From positions 62,001 through 126,000 of the forward strand of contig NZ_FMYF01000002.1 in assembly GCF_900092135.1 (NCBI RefSeq): 64,000 nt of DNA, given 5' to 3'. Made by a program: the position numbers and the translations under genes. The notes below the pieces were generated by a model. It was given only the letters and a program-made list of their open reading frames with translations, did no database searches and was not told the origin of the DNA. The stretch is from Raineyella antarctica (GTDB lineage: Bacteria; Actinomycetota; Actinomycetes; Propionibacteriales; Propionibacteriaceae). This document shows positions 17,044 through 25,280 of this stretch, one piece after another; within the stretch, counting starts at the first letter, position 1; each line of letters starts with the position of its first letter.

Positions 17044-20000
17044 TGCCCGGCTTCAGCGAAGCCGACTGGGAGCTGATGGCACTGGAGGTCCTCGGCGACC
17101 TCGGCTGGGCGCACCTCTCCGGTGCAGACATTGCCCCGGGGAAGGGGGAGCGTACGACCTGGGACGACCCGGTCATCCCCTCGCGGGTCGTCGCGGCTGT
17201 CCAGCACCTGAACCCGCAGGTCCCGCAGACGTACCTCAAGCAGGCGGTCACCGAGATCCTCACCCCGCGCTCCCAGGATGCGATCGCGGAGAACAAGCGC
17301 CTGCACGAGTACATGGTGAACGGCTACCGCGGCGTCACCTGGACCGACCACGAGGGCGTCGACCAGAACCCGACGATCCGGCTGATCGATCCGCAGCCGG
17401 ACCGCAACGAGTGGCTGGCCGTCAACCAGGTCACCCTGCGCAACCGGGACCGTACGCGTCGCCTGGACGTCGTGCTCTACTGCAACGGCCTGCCGGTCGC
17501 GATCATGGAACTCAAGAACGCGGGCTCGCCCGCCGCTGACCTCCCGATGGCGCACGCCCAGCTCGGGACGTACGTCACCGAGTTCCCGATGGCCTTTCGG
17601 GCCTGCGTGATGACGGTGATCAGCGACGGGATCTCGGCCTCGTACGGCACCCCGTTCACCCCGCTGAACCACTACTCGCCGTGGAACGTCGACGACGAGG
17701 GCCACCCGGTCCCGCTGGGGGAGGCCGTTCCCGACACCGAGCACGCCACCGCGCTGGAGATCGCGCTCGACGGCCTGTTCAACCTCGAGCGGTTCACCCA
17801 GCTGATGCGGCTCTACACCGCGTTCGCCGAGGGGGAGCACGGGCTGAGCAAGCGGATCGCCAAGCCGCACCAGTACTTCGCGGTCGCCAAGGCCATCGGC
17901 ACCACGATCCAGGCGGTGCGCACCAACGGCAAGGCCGGCGTCGTCTGGCACACCCAGGGCTCGGGCAAGTCGCTGGAGATGGAGCTGTACGCCAACCAGG
18001 TCGCCCGGCACCCGCAGCTGCTCAACCCGACCATCGTGGTGATCACCGACCGGACCGAGCTCGACGGGCAGTTGTACGACGGGTTCGCCGCGAGCACGCT
18101 GCTGCCGGAGAAGCCGGTCCAGGTCCGCAAGCGCTCCGAGCTGCGTACGGAGCTGTCGGGGCGTACGAGTGGCGGGATCTACTTCACCACGCTGCAGAAG
18201 TTCGGTCGCTCGGCCCAAGAGCGCCAGAGCGGCGCCGACCACCCTCTGCTCTCCGATCGCCGCAACATCATCATCATCGTGGACGAGGCGCACCGCAGCC
18301 ACTACGACGACCTCGACGGCTACGCCCGGCACCTGCACGACGCGGTGCCGAACGCGACCTTCATCGCGTTCACCGGCACCCCGGTCAGCAAGGTCGACCA
18401 CGACACCCGCGAGGTCTTCGGCGACTACATCGACATCTACGACCTGACCCGTGCCGTCGCCGACGGCGCTATCGTCCCGGTCTACTTCGAACCACGGCTG
18501 GTCAAGGTCGGTCTGGCCGAAGGCGTCAGCCAGGAGCAGGTGGATGCGGCCGCCGACGAGGCCACTGCGGGCCTGGACGACGTCGAGCGCGAACGGATCG
18601 AGCAATCCGTCGCGGTCATCAACGCCGTCTACGGCGCCCCGGACCGGCTCGCCAAGCTGGCCGCCGACATCGTCGAGCACTGGGAGACCCGCAGCTCCCG
18701 GATGCGACCGTTCATCGACGGCCCGGGCAAGGCGATGATCGTGGCCGGCACCCGGCAGATCTGCGCCGACCTGTACGCGCAGATCGTGGCACTGCGCCCG
18801 GACTGGCACGACGAGGCGGTCGACAAGGGCCGGATCAAGGTCGTCTATTCCGGTTCGGCCTCCGATCAGCCGCCGGTCAGCGACCATGTCCGCCGCGAAT
18901 CGCAGAACAAGGTGATCAAGGCCCGGCTCCGCGACCCCGACGACGAGCTCGAGTTGGTCATCGTCAAGGACATGATGCTGACCGGCTACGACTCCCCCCC
19001 GCTGCACACCCTCTACCTGGACCGGCCGCTCAAGGGCGCCCTGCTGATGCAGACCCTGGCCCGGATCAACCGCACCTTCCGCGGCAAGGAGGACGGGCTG
19101 CTGGTGGCGTACGCCCCGCTGGCCGACAACCTCGCGGCCGCGCTGGCGGAATACACCGCCGAGGACCAGAACACCAGACCGGTCGGCCGTGACGTGTCCG
19201 AAGCCGTCGAACTGGCGCGTGCCCTGGTCGGGCAGCTGAACGTCCTGACGTCCGGGTACGACTGGCGGGCGGCGATGCCCGGGCCGAAGGGCTGGATCGT
19301 CGCGGCGACCGGCCTGACCGCGTGGCTGCGTTCGCCCCAGACCCCGGGCAACCAGGTGCCGGCGGGGGAGTCGACGCTGGCCGAGCGCTACCGGCTGCTG
19401 GCCGGCCAGCTCAGCCGCGCCTGGGCGCTGGCATCGGGCTCGGACACCTTGGCGGACATCAAGGTCGACGTCCAGTTCTACGAGGAAGTCCGGATCTGGA
19501 TGGCGAAGTTCGACGCCGCTGAGCGCGCCGCGAGCGGTCGGCCGGTGCCGGAGGAGGTCGCCCGCCTCCTGCGCCAGATCGTCGACGAGTCGACCGAAGG
19601 TGGGGAGGTCGTCGACATCTACCAGGCCGCGCAGATCAGCCGGCCGAACTTCGACCACCTCTCGCCGCAGCTGCTGGCGCAGGCGAAGGCGTCGTCCCGG
19701 TCGCAGCTGGCGATCGAGGCCCTGCGCAACTCGATCCTCGCCGAGGCGGAACGGGTCACCGGGCACAACCTGGTCCGGCAGCGGAACTTCAGCGAACGCC
19801 TCACCTCGCTGATGACCCGCTACACCAACTCCCAGCTGACTGCGGCCGAGGTGCTGCAGGAGCTGTACGAGATGAGCAAGGACATCGCCGCCGAGAGCCG
19901 ACGCGGCGAGCAGTTCCATCCGCCACTGGGCGCCAACGAGCTGTCGCTGTACGACGCCGTCGCCGACAACCAGTCGGCCATGGACGTCCTCGGTCAAGAC

Positions 20001-20231
20001 GTACTCGCCGAGATCGCCCGCGAGTTGGTCCGCATCATGCGCAAGGACACCCGTACGGACTGGACCGTACGAGACGACGTCCGGGCGGCGCTGCGGGCCA
20101 AGATCAAGCGGTTGCTGCGGTCGCGGAAGTACCCACCGGACAAGTCGGAGGAGGCGGTCCGGTTGGTGATCGAGCAGATGGAGGTGCTGGCACCGGGGTA
20201 CGCCGGGCAGTCGGGAGATGTGTCCGACTGA
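17043..20231 (+). CDS. hsdR: Type I restriction enzyme subunit HsdR
   Basis: A 1062-residue motor-nuclease. The N-terminal nuclease has the PD-(D/E)xK residues Asp142 (RRLDVVLY) and Glu156-x-Lys158 (IMELKN). The SF2 translocase has Walker A GSGKS (306-310) and DEAH (414-417), followed by FTGTPV and later GYDSPPLHTLYLDRPL helicase motifs. A C-terminal helical region (about 850-1062) should contact HsdM. The start ATG overlaps the hsdS stop (TGATG); a GTG one codon earlier is also possible. All key residues are present, so restriction should be active. Confidence 0.96.
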   Translation: MPGFSEADWELMALEVLGDLGWAHLSGADIAPGKGERTTWDDPVIPSRVVAAVQHLNPQVPQTYLKQAVTEILTPRSQDAIAENKRLHEYMVNGYRGVTWTDHEGVDQNPTIRLIDPQPDRNEWLAVNQVTLRNRDRTRRLDVVLYCNGLPVAIMELKNAGSPAADLPMAHAQLGTYVTEFPMAFRACVMTVISDGISASYGTPFTPLNHYSPWNVDDEGHPVPLGEAVPDTEHATALEIALDGLFNLERFTQLMRLYTAFAEGEHGLSKRIAKPHQYFAVAKAIGTTIQAVRTNGKAGVVWHTQGSGKSLEMELYANQVARHPQLLNPTIVVITDRTELDGQLYDGFAASTLLPEKPVQVRKRSELRTELSGRTSGGIYFTTLQKFGRSAQERQSGADHPLLSDRRNIIIIVDEAHRSHYDDLDGYARHLHDAVPNATFIAFTGTPVSKVDHDTREVFGDYIDIYDLTRAVADGAIVPVYFEPRLVKVGLAEGVSQEQVDAAADEATAGLDDVERERIEQSVAVINAVYGAPDRLAKLAADIVEHWETRSSRMRPFIDGPGKAMIVAGTRQICADLYAQIVALRPDWHDEAVDKGRIKVVYSGSASDQPPVSDHVRRESQNKVIKARLRDPDDELELVIVKDMMLTGYDSPPLHTLYLDRPLKGALLMQTLARINRTFRGKEDGLLVAYAPLADNLAAALAEYTAEDQNTRPVGRDVSEAVELARALVGQLNVLTSGYDWRAAMPGPKGWIVAATGLTAWLRSPQTPGNQVPAGESTLAERYRLLAGQLSRAWALASGSDTLADIKVDVQFYEEVRIWMAKFDAAERAASGRPVPEEVARLLRQIVDESTEGGEVVDIYQAAQISRPNFDHLSPQLLAQAKASSRSQLAIEALRNSILAEAERVTGHNLVRQRNFSERLTSLMTRYTNSQLTAAEVLQELYEMSKDIAAESRRGEQFHPPLGANELSLYDAVADNQSAMDVLGQDVLAEIARELVRIMRKDTRTDWTVRDDVRAALRAKIKRLLRSRKYPPDKSEEAVRLVIEQMEVLAPGYAGQSGDVSD

Positions 20232-20293
20232 TTTTGCACACTGAATGTGTCATCCACGGGTAGATGTTCAGCCCTGGATGAGCGGCAACAGCA

Positions 20294-20329
20294 GACCCCG
20301 ATCGTCGGGGTTGGCCAACGGTCGGGGTC
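20294..20329 (+). terminator. Competing hairpins after hsdR
   Basis: ACCCCGA (20295-20301) can pair with TCGGGGT (20305-20311), or within the longer GACCCCGA it can pair with TCGGGGTC (20322-20329). The site lies about 65 bp after the hsdR stop and 130 bp before the next small gene. It may be a terminator or an attenuator. Confidence 0.45.
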
Positions 20330-20460
20330 CATTACAACTTTGGCGGGTTGTTCGGACACCGTACAGCACTCGGCAGCGAGGCACCCATGAGGGTGAACGC
20401 TGCGGAACACGGGTGTGTTGGCCGCCGTCTGGGTGCCGAAGCCCCGAGGAGGGGCAGAGT

Positions 20461-20664
20461 ATGTCGAAGCAACCACAGAACCACGGCCAGCAGTGGTCGG
20501 CCCCGGATGACCGGCGCCTAGCGCAACTGGCCGATCAGAACACCCCGACAGGGCTGATCGGCTGGCAGCTGGGCCGCACCGAGGCTGCCGTCCGGTCGCA
20601 TGCGTCGGACCTCGGCATCAGTCTGGCGCCGACCAACCGGTCGCCGTACGGCAAGGGGAGGTGA
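20461..20664 (+). CDS. Small SANT/HTH-like protein
   Basis: A 67-residue basic protein. The pattern WSAPDDRRLAQLADQNTP, then IGWQLGRTEAAVRSHASDLG, is that of a small Myb/SANT-like helical fold known from widespread small bacterial proteins of unknown function. The second helix pair looks like a DNA-reading helix. GAGGAGGGG 6-9 nt upstream of the ATG fixes the start. It ends 5 nt before the next small gene, so the pair is probably cotranscribed. Its position downstream of a Type I restriction operon suggests, but does not prove, a linked role. Confidence 0.7.
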   Translation: MSKQPQNHGQQWSAPDDRRLAQLADQNTPTGLIGWQLGRTEAAVRSHASDLGISLAPTNRSPYGKGR

Positions 20665-20669
20665 TCGCC

Positions 20670-20933
20670 ATGAGCGAATCAGAGCGTGAGTATGGCCCGA
20701 ATCATGGTGCCAACGTCAAAGTCACCTGCCCCAGCGGTCATCAGCACGAACTCTGCGTACGGGTGCGGCGGCGGGTCCATCCCGATCTACGCTGCTCCTT
20801 GAGCGACGGGGGAGGAGTAGCCCTCGGCGGCTCAAGCTGCCTCCCTGGTGATCTGGTTTCCCGGGTGGAGCACGAGCTGAGCAACAACCACCAGGAATCC
20901 ATCCGCCGCGGCTGGGTGAGCATTCGCCTGTAG
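20670..20933 (+). CDS. Small Cys/His-containing hypothetical protein
   Basis: An 87-residue protein I do not recognise. A CPSGHQHELC segment (about 19-28) and a later LRCSLSDGGG could bind zinc, but only three or four candidate ligands are visible. The C-terminal half is predicted alpha/beta. The ATG at 20670 is chosen because GGGGAGGTGAT lies 7 nt upstream; a GTG three codons earlier sits inside that ribosome site. It is paired with the SANT-like gene. Confidence 0.6.
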   Translation: MSESEREYGPNHGANVKVTCPSGHQHELCVRVRRRVHPDLRCSLSDGGGVALGGSSCLPGDLVSRVEHELSNNHQESIRRGWVSIRL

Positions 20934-20963
20934 CCGCTCGTTGGCGGTCACATCTGCACAATG

Positions 20964-20997
20964 AGGGCCCGTCCCGGCTTGACCTGGGGCGGGCCTT
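20964..20997 (+). terminator. Terminator after the small gene pair
   Basis: A 12-bp stem with two G-T pairs (20964-20975 with 20986-20997) and a 10-nt loop lies about 30 bp after the stop of the 87-residue ORF. Confidence 0.65.
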
Positions 20998-21124
20998 CAG
21001 GGCTATCTGCGGTTCGTCCACGACACCACCCCACGGCACCCCCACGTCGCGGCTGAGGCCAGGGCCAGCGACGAGTCATCTACGACCCAGGGCAAACGGC
21101 GGAGGTGGACCTCGTTACCGCGGG

Positions 21125-21173
21125 TTGTCGTCAGGCAAGGCACTGGTAACATTTGTGCACGTATCTTGGCACA
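21125..21173 (+). promoter_or_regulatory. Promoter and operator of the toxin-antitoxin pair
   Basis: TTGTCG (21125-21130) and TAACAT (21147-21152) with a 16-nt spacer form a recognisable promoter. Just downstream, TGTGC (21154-21158) and GCACA (21169-21173) form an inverted repeat over the likely transcription start, as expected for autorepression by an antitoxin. Confidence 0.55.
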
Positions 21174-21186
21174 TAGGGGTGAAGTC

Positions 21187-21681
21187 ATGATTACGACCAA
21201 TGGACGCATCTACCAGACATCGGACCTGTCGGGACGCGGCCGCAAGGAGTTCATCGAGGCGGCCCAGCGGGGCCCGACCACTCTGCGTACCCCCGAGGGG
21301 GAGTCGCTGGTGATGCTCCCCGCGGCAGACCTGGAGCACCTGGCCGGCATGCGGGACCATGCGCTGAACTTCCTCATGCTGGACAATGCCATGTCGCGTC
21401 CGCGCGAACAGCGCCGAGCTGCCGACTTCGGTGGGTGGGCGTTCGTGGCGTCCTTGGACGAGGGGCAACTGACCGAGTTCCACTCAGAGGTCAATGACGC
21501 TCTGATCCGGGCTGGCAGTGGTCAAGCCATCTCCTTGGTCGACGACCTCCTGGATGAGTGGCGTGCCACAGCCTCTCTGATGGCTGATCCCGTCAGCAGG
21601 GGCATCCTCGAGGAATCGATGGACATCGAGGAGTGGACCGAGGTCGGTCCCGATGACTGGGCGACCGCTCAAGGAGCCTGA
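21187..21681 (+). CDS. Probable antitoxin (Phd-like N-terminus)
   Basis: A 164-residue protein. The first 60 residues (ITTNGRIYQTSDLS..FIEAAQRGPTTLRTPEGESLVMLPAADLEHL) follow the Phd/YefM pattern of a short strand, a helix, two strands and a closing helix. The rest is helical and acidic, suitable for wrapping a toxin. The ATG at 21187 is chosen for the AGGGGTGA 5-6 nt upstream. It is followed after 6 nt by the probable toxin gene. The family assignment rests on pattern and context only. Confidence 0.6.
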   Translation: MITTNGRIYQTSDLSGRGRKEFIEAAQRGPTTLRTPEGESLVMLPAADLEHLAGMRDHALNFLMLDNAMSRPREQRRAADFGGWAFVASLDEGQLTEFHSEVNDALIRAGSGQAISLVDDLLDEWRATASLMADPVSRGILEESMDIEEWTEVGPDDWATAQGA

Positions 21682-21687
21682 GCGGTC

Positions 21688-22071
21688 GTGTCACCTCGCG
21701 CGTACAGTCCGTACGAACCTGCGCCGCGCCCGGGTGGCCGTCCGGAGGACCCACCAGAATGGCGAGTTTTGGTCCACCGGAAGTTCGCCGCCCTCTGGGC
21801 CGAGTTGCCTGATCGAGTCGGGCTCCAGAATGCTACGCGTGCCTGGGACTACCTGGCCCACACGCCGAACAAGCCTCCCCGGATCGGTCAGTGCACCAAG
21901 CTCAAGGGCACGGACAAGTTCGCCAAAGACGGTTGGTCCGCCGTCTACCACTACGAGGTGAGTGGCGCCGGGCGCATCGACTTCCAGTACAACGCGGCGT
22001 TCACCGGGGGTGGGCATGGAGATGCCCATCCGGTGGTCCGGATCATCCGGCTGGATCTGGACAGTCACTGA
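21688..22071 (+). CDS. Probable RelE/ParE-like toxin
   Basis: A 127-residue protein with a GTG start 6 nt after the antitoxin stop. The core (FAALWAELPDRV, then ARAWDYLAHTP, a K-rich KGTDKFAKDGWSAVYHYEV and RIDFQYNAAF) has the helix-helix-beta-sheet order of RelE/ParE-type toxins. The N-terminal 25 residues are Pro-rich and probably disordered. If active it would be an mRNA interferase or gyrase poison; the sequence does not say which. It ends 23 bp from the convergent HNH gene. Confidence 0.6.
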   Translation: MSPRAYSPYEPAPRPGGRPEDPPEWRVLVHRKFAALWAELPDRVGLQNATRAWDYLAHTPNKPPRIGQCTKLKGTDKFAKDGWSAVYHYEVSGAGRIDFQYNAAFTGGGHGDAHPVVRIIRLDLDSH

Positions 22072-22094
22072 GGGCATCTGCCCGCATCGGGGCA

Positions 22095-23777
22095 CTAGTG
22101 CCGGCGGCGCCGCCGCGCTGCCCGCTGGGCTGCCCGTGGCCGTCGGCGGCCCCGTCCTAGGCTCTTTCGCCGGGCCAGTGCCGCCGACGAGGCCGATGGT
22201 GCCGGAGCATCGCCCGGTGACGTGCGGGGGATCGTGTTCAGGACCTTGATCGCCTCATGCTCGATGGTGGAGGGAGCTGCCGAGGCCACCGCGGTCCGGG
22301 TGCCCCAGTTGTCGACGTCGTACCACCGGCCGTAGGGCGAGCGCCACAGCCACTGGCCGGGTTGGACCTGCCGGCACCGCCAGCCCGCATGCGTCTTGGC
22401 TCGGTGCGCGGACCGGCCGAGCGGCCCCAGGTTCTCCACCCGGGTCTCGCCGCCCTCCGCGTACGGCTTGGTGTGGTCCAGGTCCGAGTGCCGGGCCCGG
22501 CGGGTTCCCCAGGGGAACACCTCGTACGGGTTGGCCAGCGTCACCTGCTCGCGCATCCGCTCCGGGATCTCGTACGCGTCCACCGGCTCGGAGGTGCGGT
22601 GGTCGATCACGCAGGTCACTCGTACGTTCGAATCCGCCAGCAGCTCGCGCAGGGCCTGGACCGGGACCGCGCCCTCGCCCTCCAGCCGGGCGACACCGTC
22701 CGCGCCCAGACGCTCGGCATTGAGGTGCAGGTAGAGCCGGACCGGCGGCTTGAGCCGGTCCGCCGAGGCGTTGTCCCCGGCCAGCAGGGCGGCCGCCCGC
22801 TCCGGGGTGGCGAGGATGCCCAGGGCCCGCGCGCGGCGGGCGTCCAGGCTGTCCGTGTCGCCGTTCTGGCCGAGCCGGTGGGCCAGCCGGGAGATGGTGG
22901 CGTCCAGCTGCAGCGCCTCGGGCGTGCCGAGCCGGGCCACGAACGTACGCACCCCGGCATGACCGCGCTCGTCGCGGGCCACTCGCGCGAACCGGCCGGT
23001 CCGCGCCCGCTGCTCGGCCTCGGCCGCCCGGTCGGGGTCGGCGTTGACGATCTCGCCCTCCACCAGCGCCTCGAGCCGCGGCCAGGAGACCGTGCCCAAG
23101 GCGGGTGCGACGTTGCGGTCGACCTGCAGGGCCCGCGTCCGGTCCAGACCGGCCCAGCGCACCGCCTGGGCGACCTTCCGCGCCTGCCAGACCGGCACGC
23201 GGCCCGCCATCACCGCCTGCCACAGCCGCGGATGGCGCCAGCTCGCCGACAGGGCGTCGGCGACCATGCCACGGGCGGACTGGTGCGTCGTGCGCAGCAG
23301 GGCGGCGAGCTCCAGCACCAGGAACTCCGGCACGGTCGGGCAGCCGTCGCCACCGAGGTCGACCAGCTGCTCGCCGCCCTCCAGGTGCTCCTGCGCCGGC
23401 GGCGGGGCGATCGAGGCGAGGTGGCCGATCAGCGCGAACTGCCGCGCCTCGGTGGCGGCCCGCAGCGTACGCAGGGCGTCCATCTCGTCCAGTGCCCCCT
23501 GTACCGATCCGGGCAGCACCCGGTCGGGGTCGAGGGCGATGGGCATCACCACGTCGGCGACAGTGGTCTCGGCCTCGTCGATCGGGCCGGTGTCGAGTTC
23601 TGGCGCGTCGAGCCGCGGCGTGGTGTCGGAGCCCGCCGCCAGGTGGGCGCCGGTCTCGAGATAGGGCTCGAGATAGGGGTCGTCATAGGGGTCGTCGGGG
23701 TCGGGTTCGGGGGCGTCGAAGAGTGTCCCGCTCATGTCAAAGAGCCTAGGAATGGCCTCTGACATTTTTTCGGACAC
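22095..23777 (-). CDS. DUF222/HNH endonuclease-domain protein (13E12-repeat type)
   Basis: A 560-residue protein of the DUF222 family. An acidic N-terminus with a short DDPYDDPYLEPYLE repeat (about 28-41) leads to the DUF222 helical region (about 90-380). A C-terminal HNH nuclease signature follows (RRARHSDLDHTKPYAEGG, then ENLGPLGRSAHRAK), and a basic tail ends the chain. These proteins are multicopy and patchy in actinobacteria and are often tied to mobile or defence loci. The start is uncertain: GTG 23777, ATG 23765 or ATG 23735 are all possible and none has a clear ribosome site. Confidence 0.85.
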   Translation of the reverse strand: MSEKMSEAIPRLFDMSGTLFDAPEPDPDDPYDDPYLEPYLETGAHLAAGSDTTPRLDAPELDTGPIDEAETTVADVVMPIALDPDRVLPGSVQGALDEMDALRTLRAATEARQFALIGHLASIAPPPAQEHLEGGEQLVDLGGDGCPTVPEFLVLELAALLRTTHQSARGMVADALSASWRHPRLWQAVMAGRVPVWQARKVAQAVRWAGLDRTRALQVDRNVAPALGTVSWPRLEALVEGEIVNADPDRAAEAEQRARTGRFARVARDERGHAGVRTFVARLGTPEALQLDATISRLAHRLGQNGDTDSLDARRARALGILATPERAAALLAGDNASADRLKPPVRLYLHLNAERLGADGVARLEGEGAVPVQALRELLADSNVRVTCVIDHRTSEPVDAYEIPERMREQVTLANPYEVFPWGTRRARHSDLDHTKPYAEGGETRVENLGPLGRSAHRAKTHAGWRCRQVQPGQWLWRSPYGRWYDVDNWGTRTAVASAAPSTIEHEAIKVLNTIPRTSPGDAPAPSASSAALARRKSLGRGRRRPRAAQRAARRRRRH

Positions 23778-23867
23778 CCGAACGATTGCTCACCGATGTG
23801 CGGGCGCCGCTGGGTGGCCGCCGCGGGATGCGCGCCCGCCGCGGGCGGCTCGGCAAGGGGTCGCGAC

Positions 23868-24908
23868 TCAGCTCGTGGTCACCTGCCTGTGCTTCTCGAC
23901 GTACGCGTCGAAGTCCCACGCCGGCCGGTCCGCGCTGCCCTCGAGGAACTGTGTCGCAGCCTTCCGCCCGTTCTGGTAGAGCATCTCCCGGTCCTCAGGG
24001 CCCAGGTCGAACTGGGTCGTACGGACCTTGCCGGTGTCGACGAAGATGGTCCGGTCGATAGCGTCGGAGGCGTCGATGTGCTGGCCGTCGTAGAAGCCCA
24101 TCATCGTGCGCAGCATCGCCCGCGCCAGCCCCACCGGGCCCTTGATCGTGTTCTTGATCCCCAGGCCCGCCTGCGGCTTGCCCGACAGCTTGACCCCGAT
24201 CGTGGGCCACCGCGGGGCGACCCCCATCGGCGCGTCGAACACGCTGATCGGATAGTTCGACAGCATTCCGCCGTCAACCAGCCAGGTGACCGTGCCGTCG
24301 TCCTGGGTCCACTTCACCGGTCGGTAGAAGAACGGGATCGACATCGACACCCGCACCGAGTCGACGATCCGCTGGCTCCCCGGGTCACGGCCGTAGTCCC
24401 CGAAGTCCCACGGGAAGTAGCGCAGCCGGTTGTTGGTGAGGTCGGAGCCGGTCACCATCAGGCGGAAGCGCCGCGACTCGGCCACCACCTTGTCCGGATC
24501 GGGATCCTCGTACGGCAGGTCGGCGAAGGTGCCCTTCCAGCCGGGGCCGCCATAGGTGCGAAGCTGTTCGTCCAGCCATTGCTTCAGGTAGTCGCCGTGG
24601 TAGATGCCGTTGTGGACCCACAGGTCGATGGCCTTGCCGGTCAGGATGTTGCTGAACCTGCCGCCATCCATGAACTTGCGGTAGTCGGTGTTGCGCAGGA
24701 TCTCGACCATGGTCGAGGTCGGGATCCCGGCGGCGACCAGCGCCCCCGCGATGGCTCCGGCGGACGACCCGGCGACCCGCCGGAAGACGTAGCCGTGTTC
24801 CTCGAGCACTTCGAGAGCGCCCACCAGAGCGATGCCCTTGACCCCGCCACCCTCGAGCACCAGGTCCGTCGAGCGGGCAGGAAGCTGTGATCCCCCGTGA
24901 TCAGCCAT
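23868..24908 (-). CDS. Patatin-like phospholipase
   Basis: A 346-residue patatin-family lipid acyl hydrolase. It has the oxyanion glycine motif EGGGVKGIALVGAL near the N-terminus, the nucleophile elbow GSSAG and the catalytic Asp in VDGGMLSNYP. No signal peptide is seen, so it should act in the cytoplasm. The start is taken as ATG 24908. A TTG at 24944 with AGGGA upstream would add 12 residues. The substrate is unknown. It has no obvious operon partner. Confidence 0.88.
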   Translation of the reverse strand: MADHGGSQLPARSTDLVLEGGGVKGIALVGALEVLEEHGYVFRRVAGSSAGAIAGALVAAGIPTSTMVEILRNTDYRKFMDGGRFSNILTGKAIDLWVHNGIYHGDYLKQWLDEQLRTYGGPGWKGTFADLPYEDPDPDKVVAESRRFRLMVTGSDLTNNRLRYFPWDFGDYGRDPGSQRIVDSVRVSMSIPFFYRPVKWTQDDGTVTWLVDGGMLSNYPISVFDAPMGVAPRWPTIGVKLSGKPQAGLGIKNTIKGPVGLARAMLRTMMGFYDGQHIDASDAIDRTIFVDTGKVRTTQFDLGPEDREMLYQNGRKAATQFLEGSADRPAWDFDAYVEKHRQVTTS

Positions 24909-24959
24909 GTGATCAGGGTGGCACCGCCGCGGATGAGTGGTCAATCCCTGCCGGCGAGG

Positions 24960-24982
24960 CCTGCCGCGAGGCCCGCGGCGGG
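24960..24982 (-). terminator. Hairpin after the 37-aa small gene
   Basis: A 9-bp stem with one G-T pair (24960-24968 with 24974-24982) and a 5-nt loop lies 44 bp downstream of the small gene's stop on the minus strand and just upstream of the patatin gene. Confidence 0.5.
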
Positions 24983-25025
24983 ACCTCAGTACGGTCTCAG
25001 TACGCCGCGGCGCGGGAAGGGCTCG

Positions 25026-25139
25026 TCAGTCCTCGAGCTCCGAGAGCTCCTCGTAGGCCGCCCGCAGCACCTCGTTCATGAAGGGGCTGGCCCCGGCGAG
25101 AATGATCCGGTCCTGGTCCTTGCGGCGATTCCTGGTCAT
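25026..25139 (-). CDS. Small 37-residue protein with its own promoter
   Basis: The frame runs from ATG 25139 to TGA 25026 and codes for a highly charged 37-residue protein. It has a basic start (MTRNRRKDQDR), a short hydrophobic middle (IILAGASPF) and an acidic helix (MNEVLRAAYEELSELED). GAAGGAAG lies about 6 nt upstream. A good promoter is 66-94 bp upstream and a hairpin follows. Sequence, ribosome site, promoter and terminator together make a real gene likely. I do not recognise the family. Confidence 0.6.
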   Translation of the reverse strand: MTRNRRKDQDRIILAGASPFMNEVLRAAYEELSELED

Positions 25140-25204
25140 GGCTGTCTTCCTTCGCGTACGACGGTGGTGGTATCACGGGCGACGCCGTTGTGCTCGACGC
25201 GGCG

Positions 25205-25233
25205 AGTTTACGTACGTCTCAAAACTAAAGCAA
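25205..25233 (-). promoter_or_regulatory. Consensus-like promoter of the 37-aa gene
   Basis: On the minus strand TTGCTT (25233-25228) and TAAACT (25210-25205) are separated by exactly 17 nt. The region is strikingly AT-rich for this genome. The transcript would start near 25198, giving a leader of about 58 nt. Confidence 0.65.
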
Positions 25234-25280
25234 CCCTTACTGGACCGCTCGGCATCCCGATGCACGGCACCCAGGGTCCG

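Noticed and set aside
16884..19997. A 1037-codon open frame on the minus strand
   Set aside because: It is antisense to hsdR; low-complexity Val/Gly/Asp/Arg sequence with no motif.
22091..22102. Perfect palindrome GGCACTAGTGCC at the end of the HNH gene
   Set aside because: It contains the HNH stop codon, is short and has no loop; it may help termination but I cannot support a separate function.
23670..23720. Short tandem repeat in the HNH gene start (DDPYDDPYLEPYLE)
   Set aside because: Only two or three imperfect units inside an acidic linker; not a CRISPR or mobile-element repeat.
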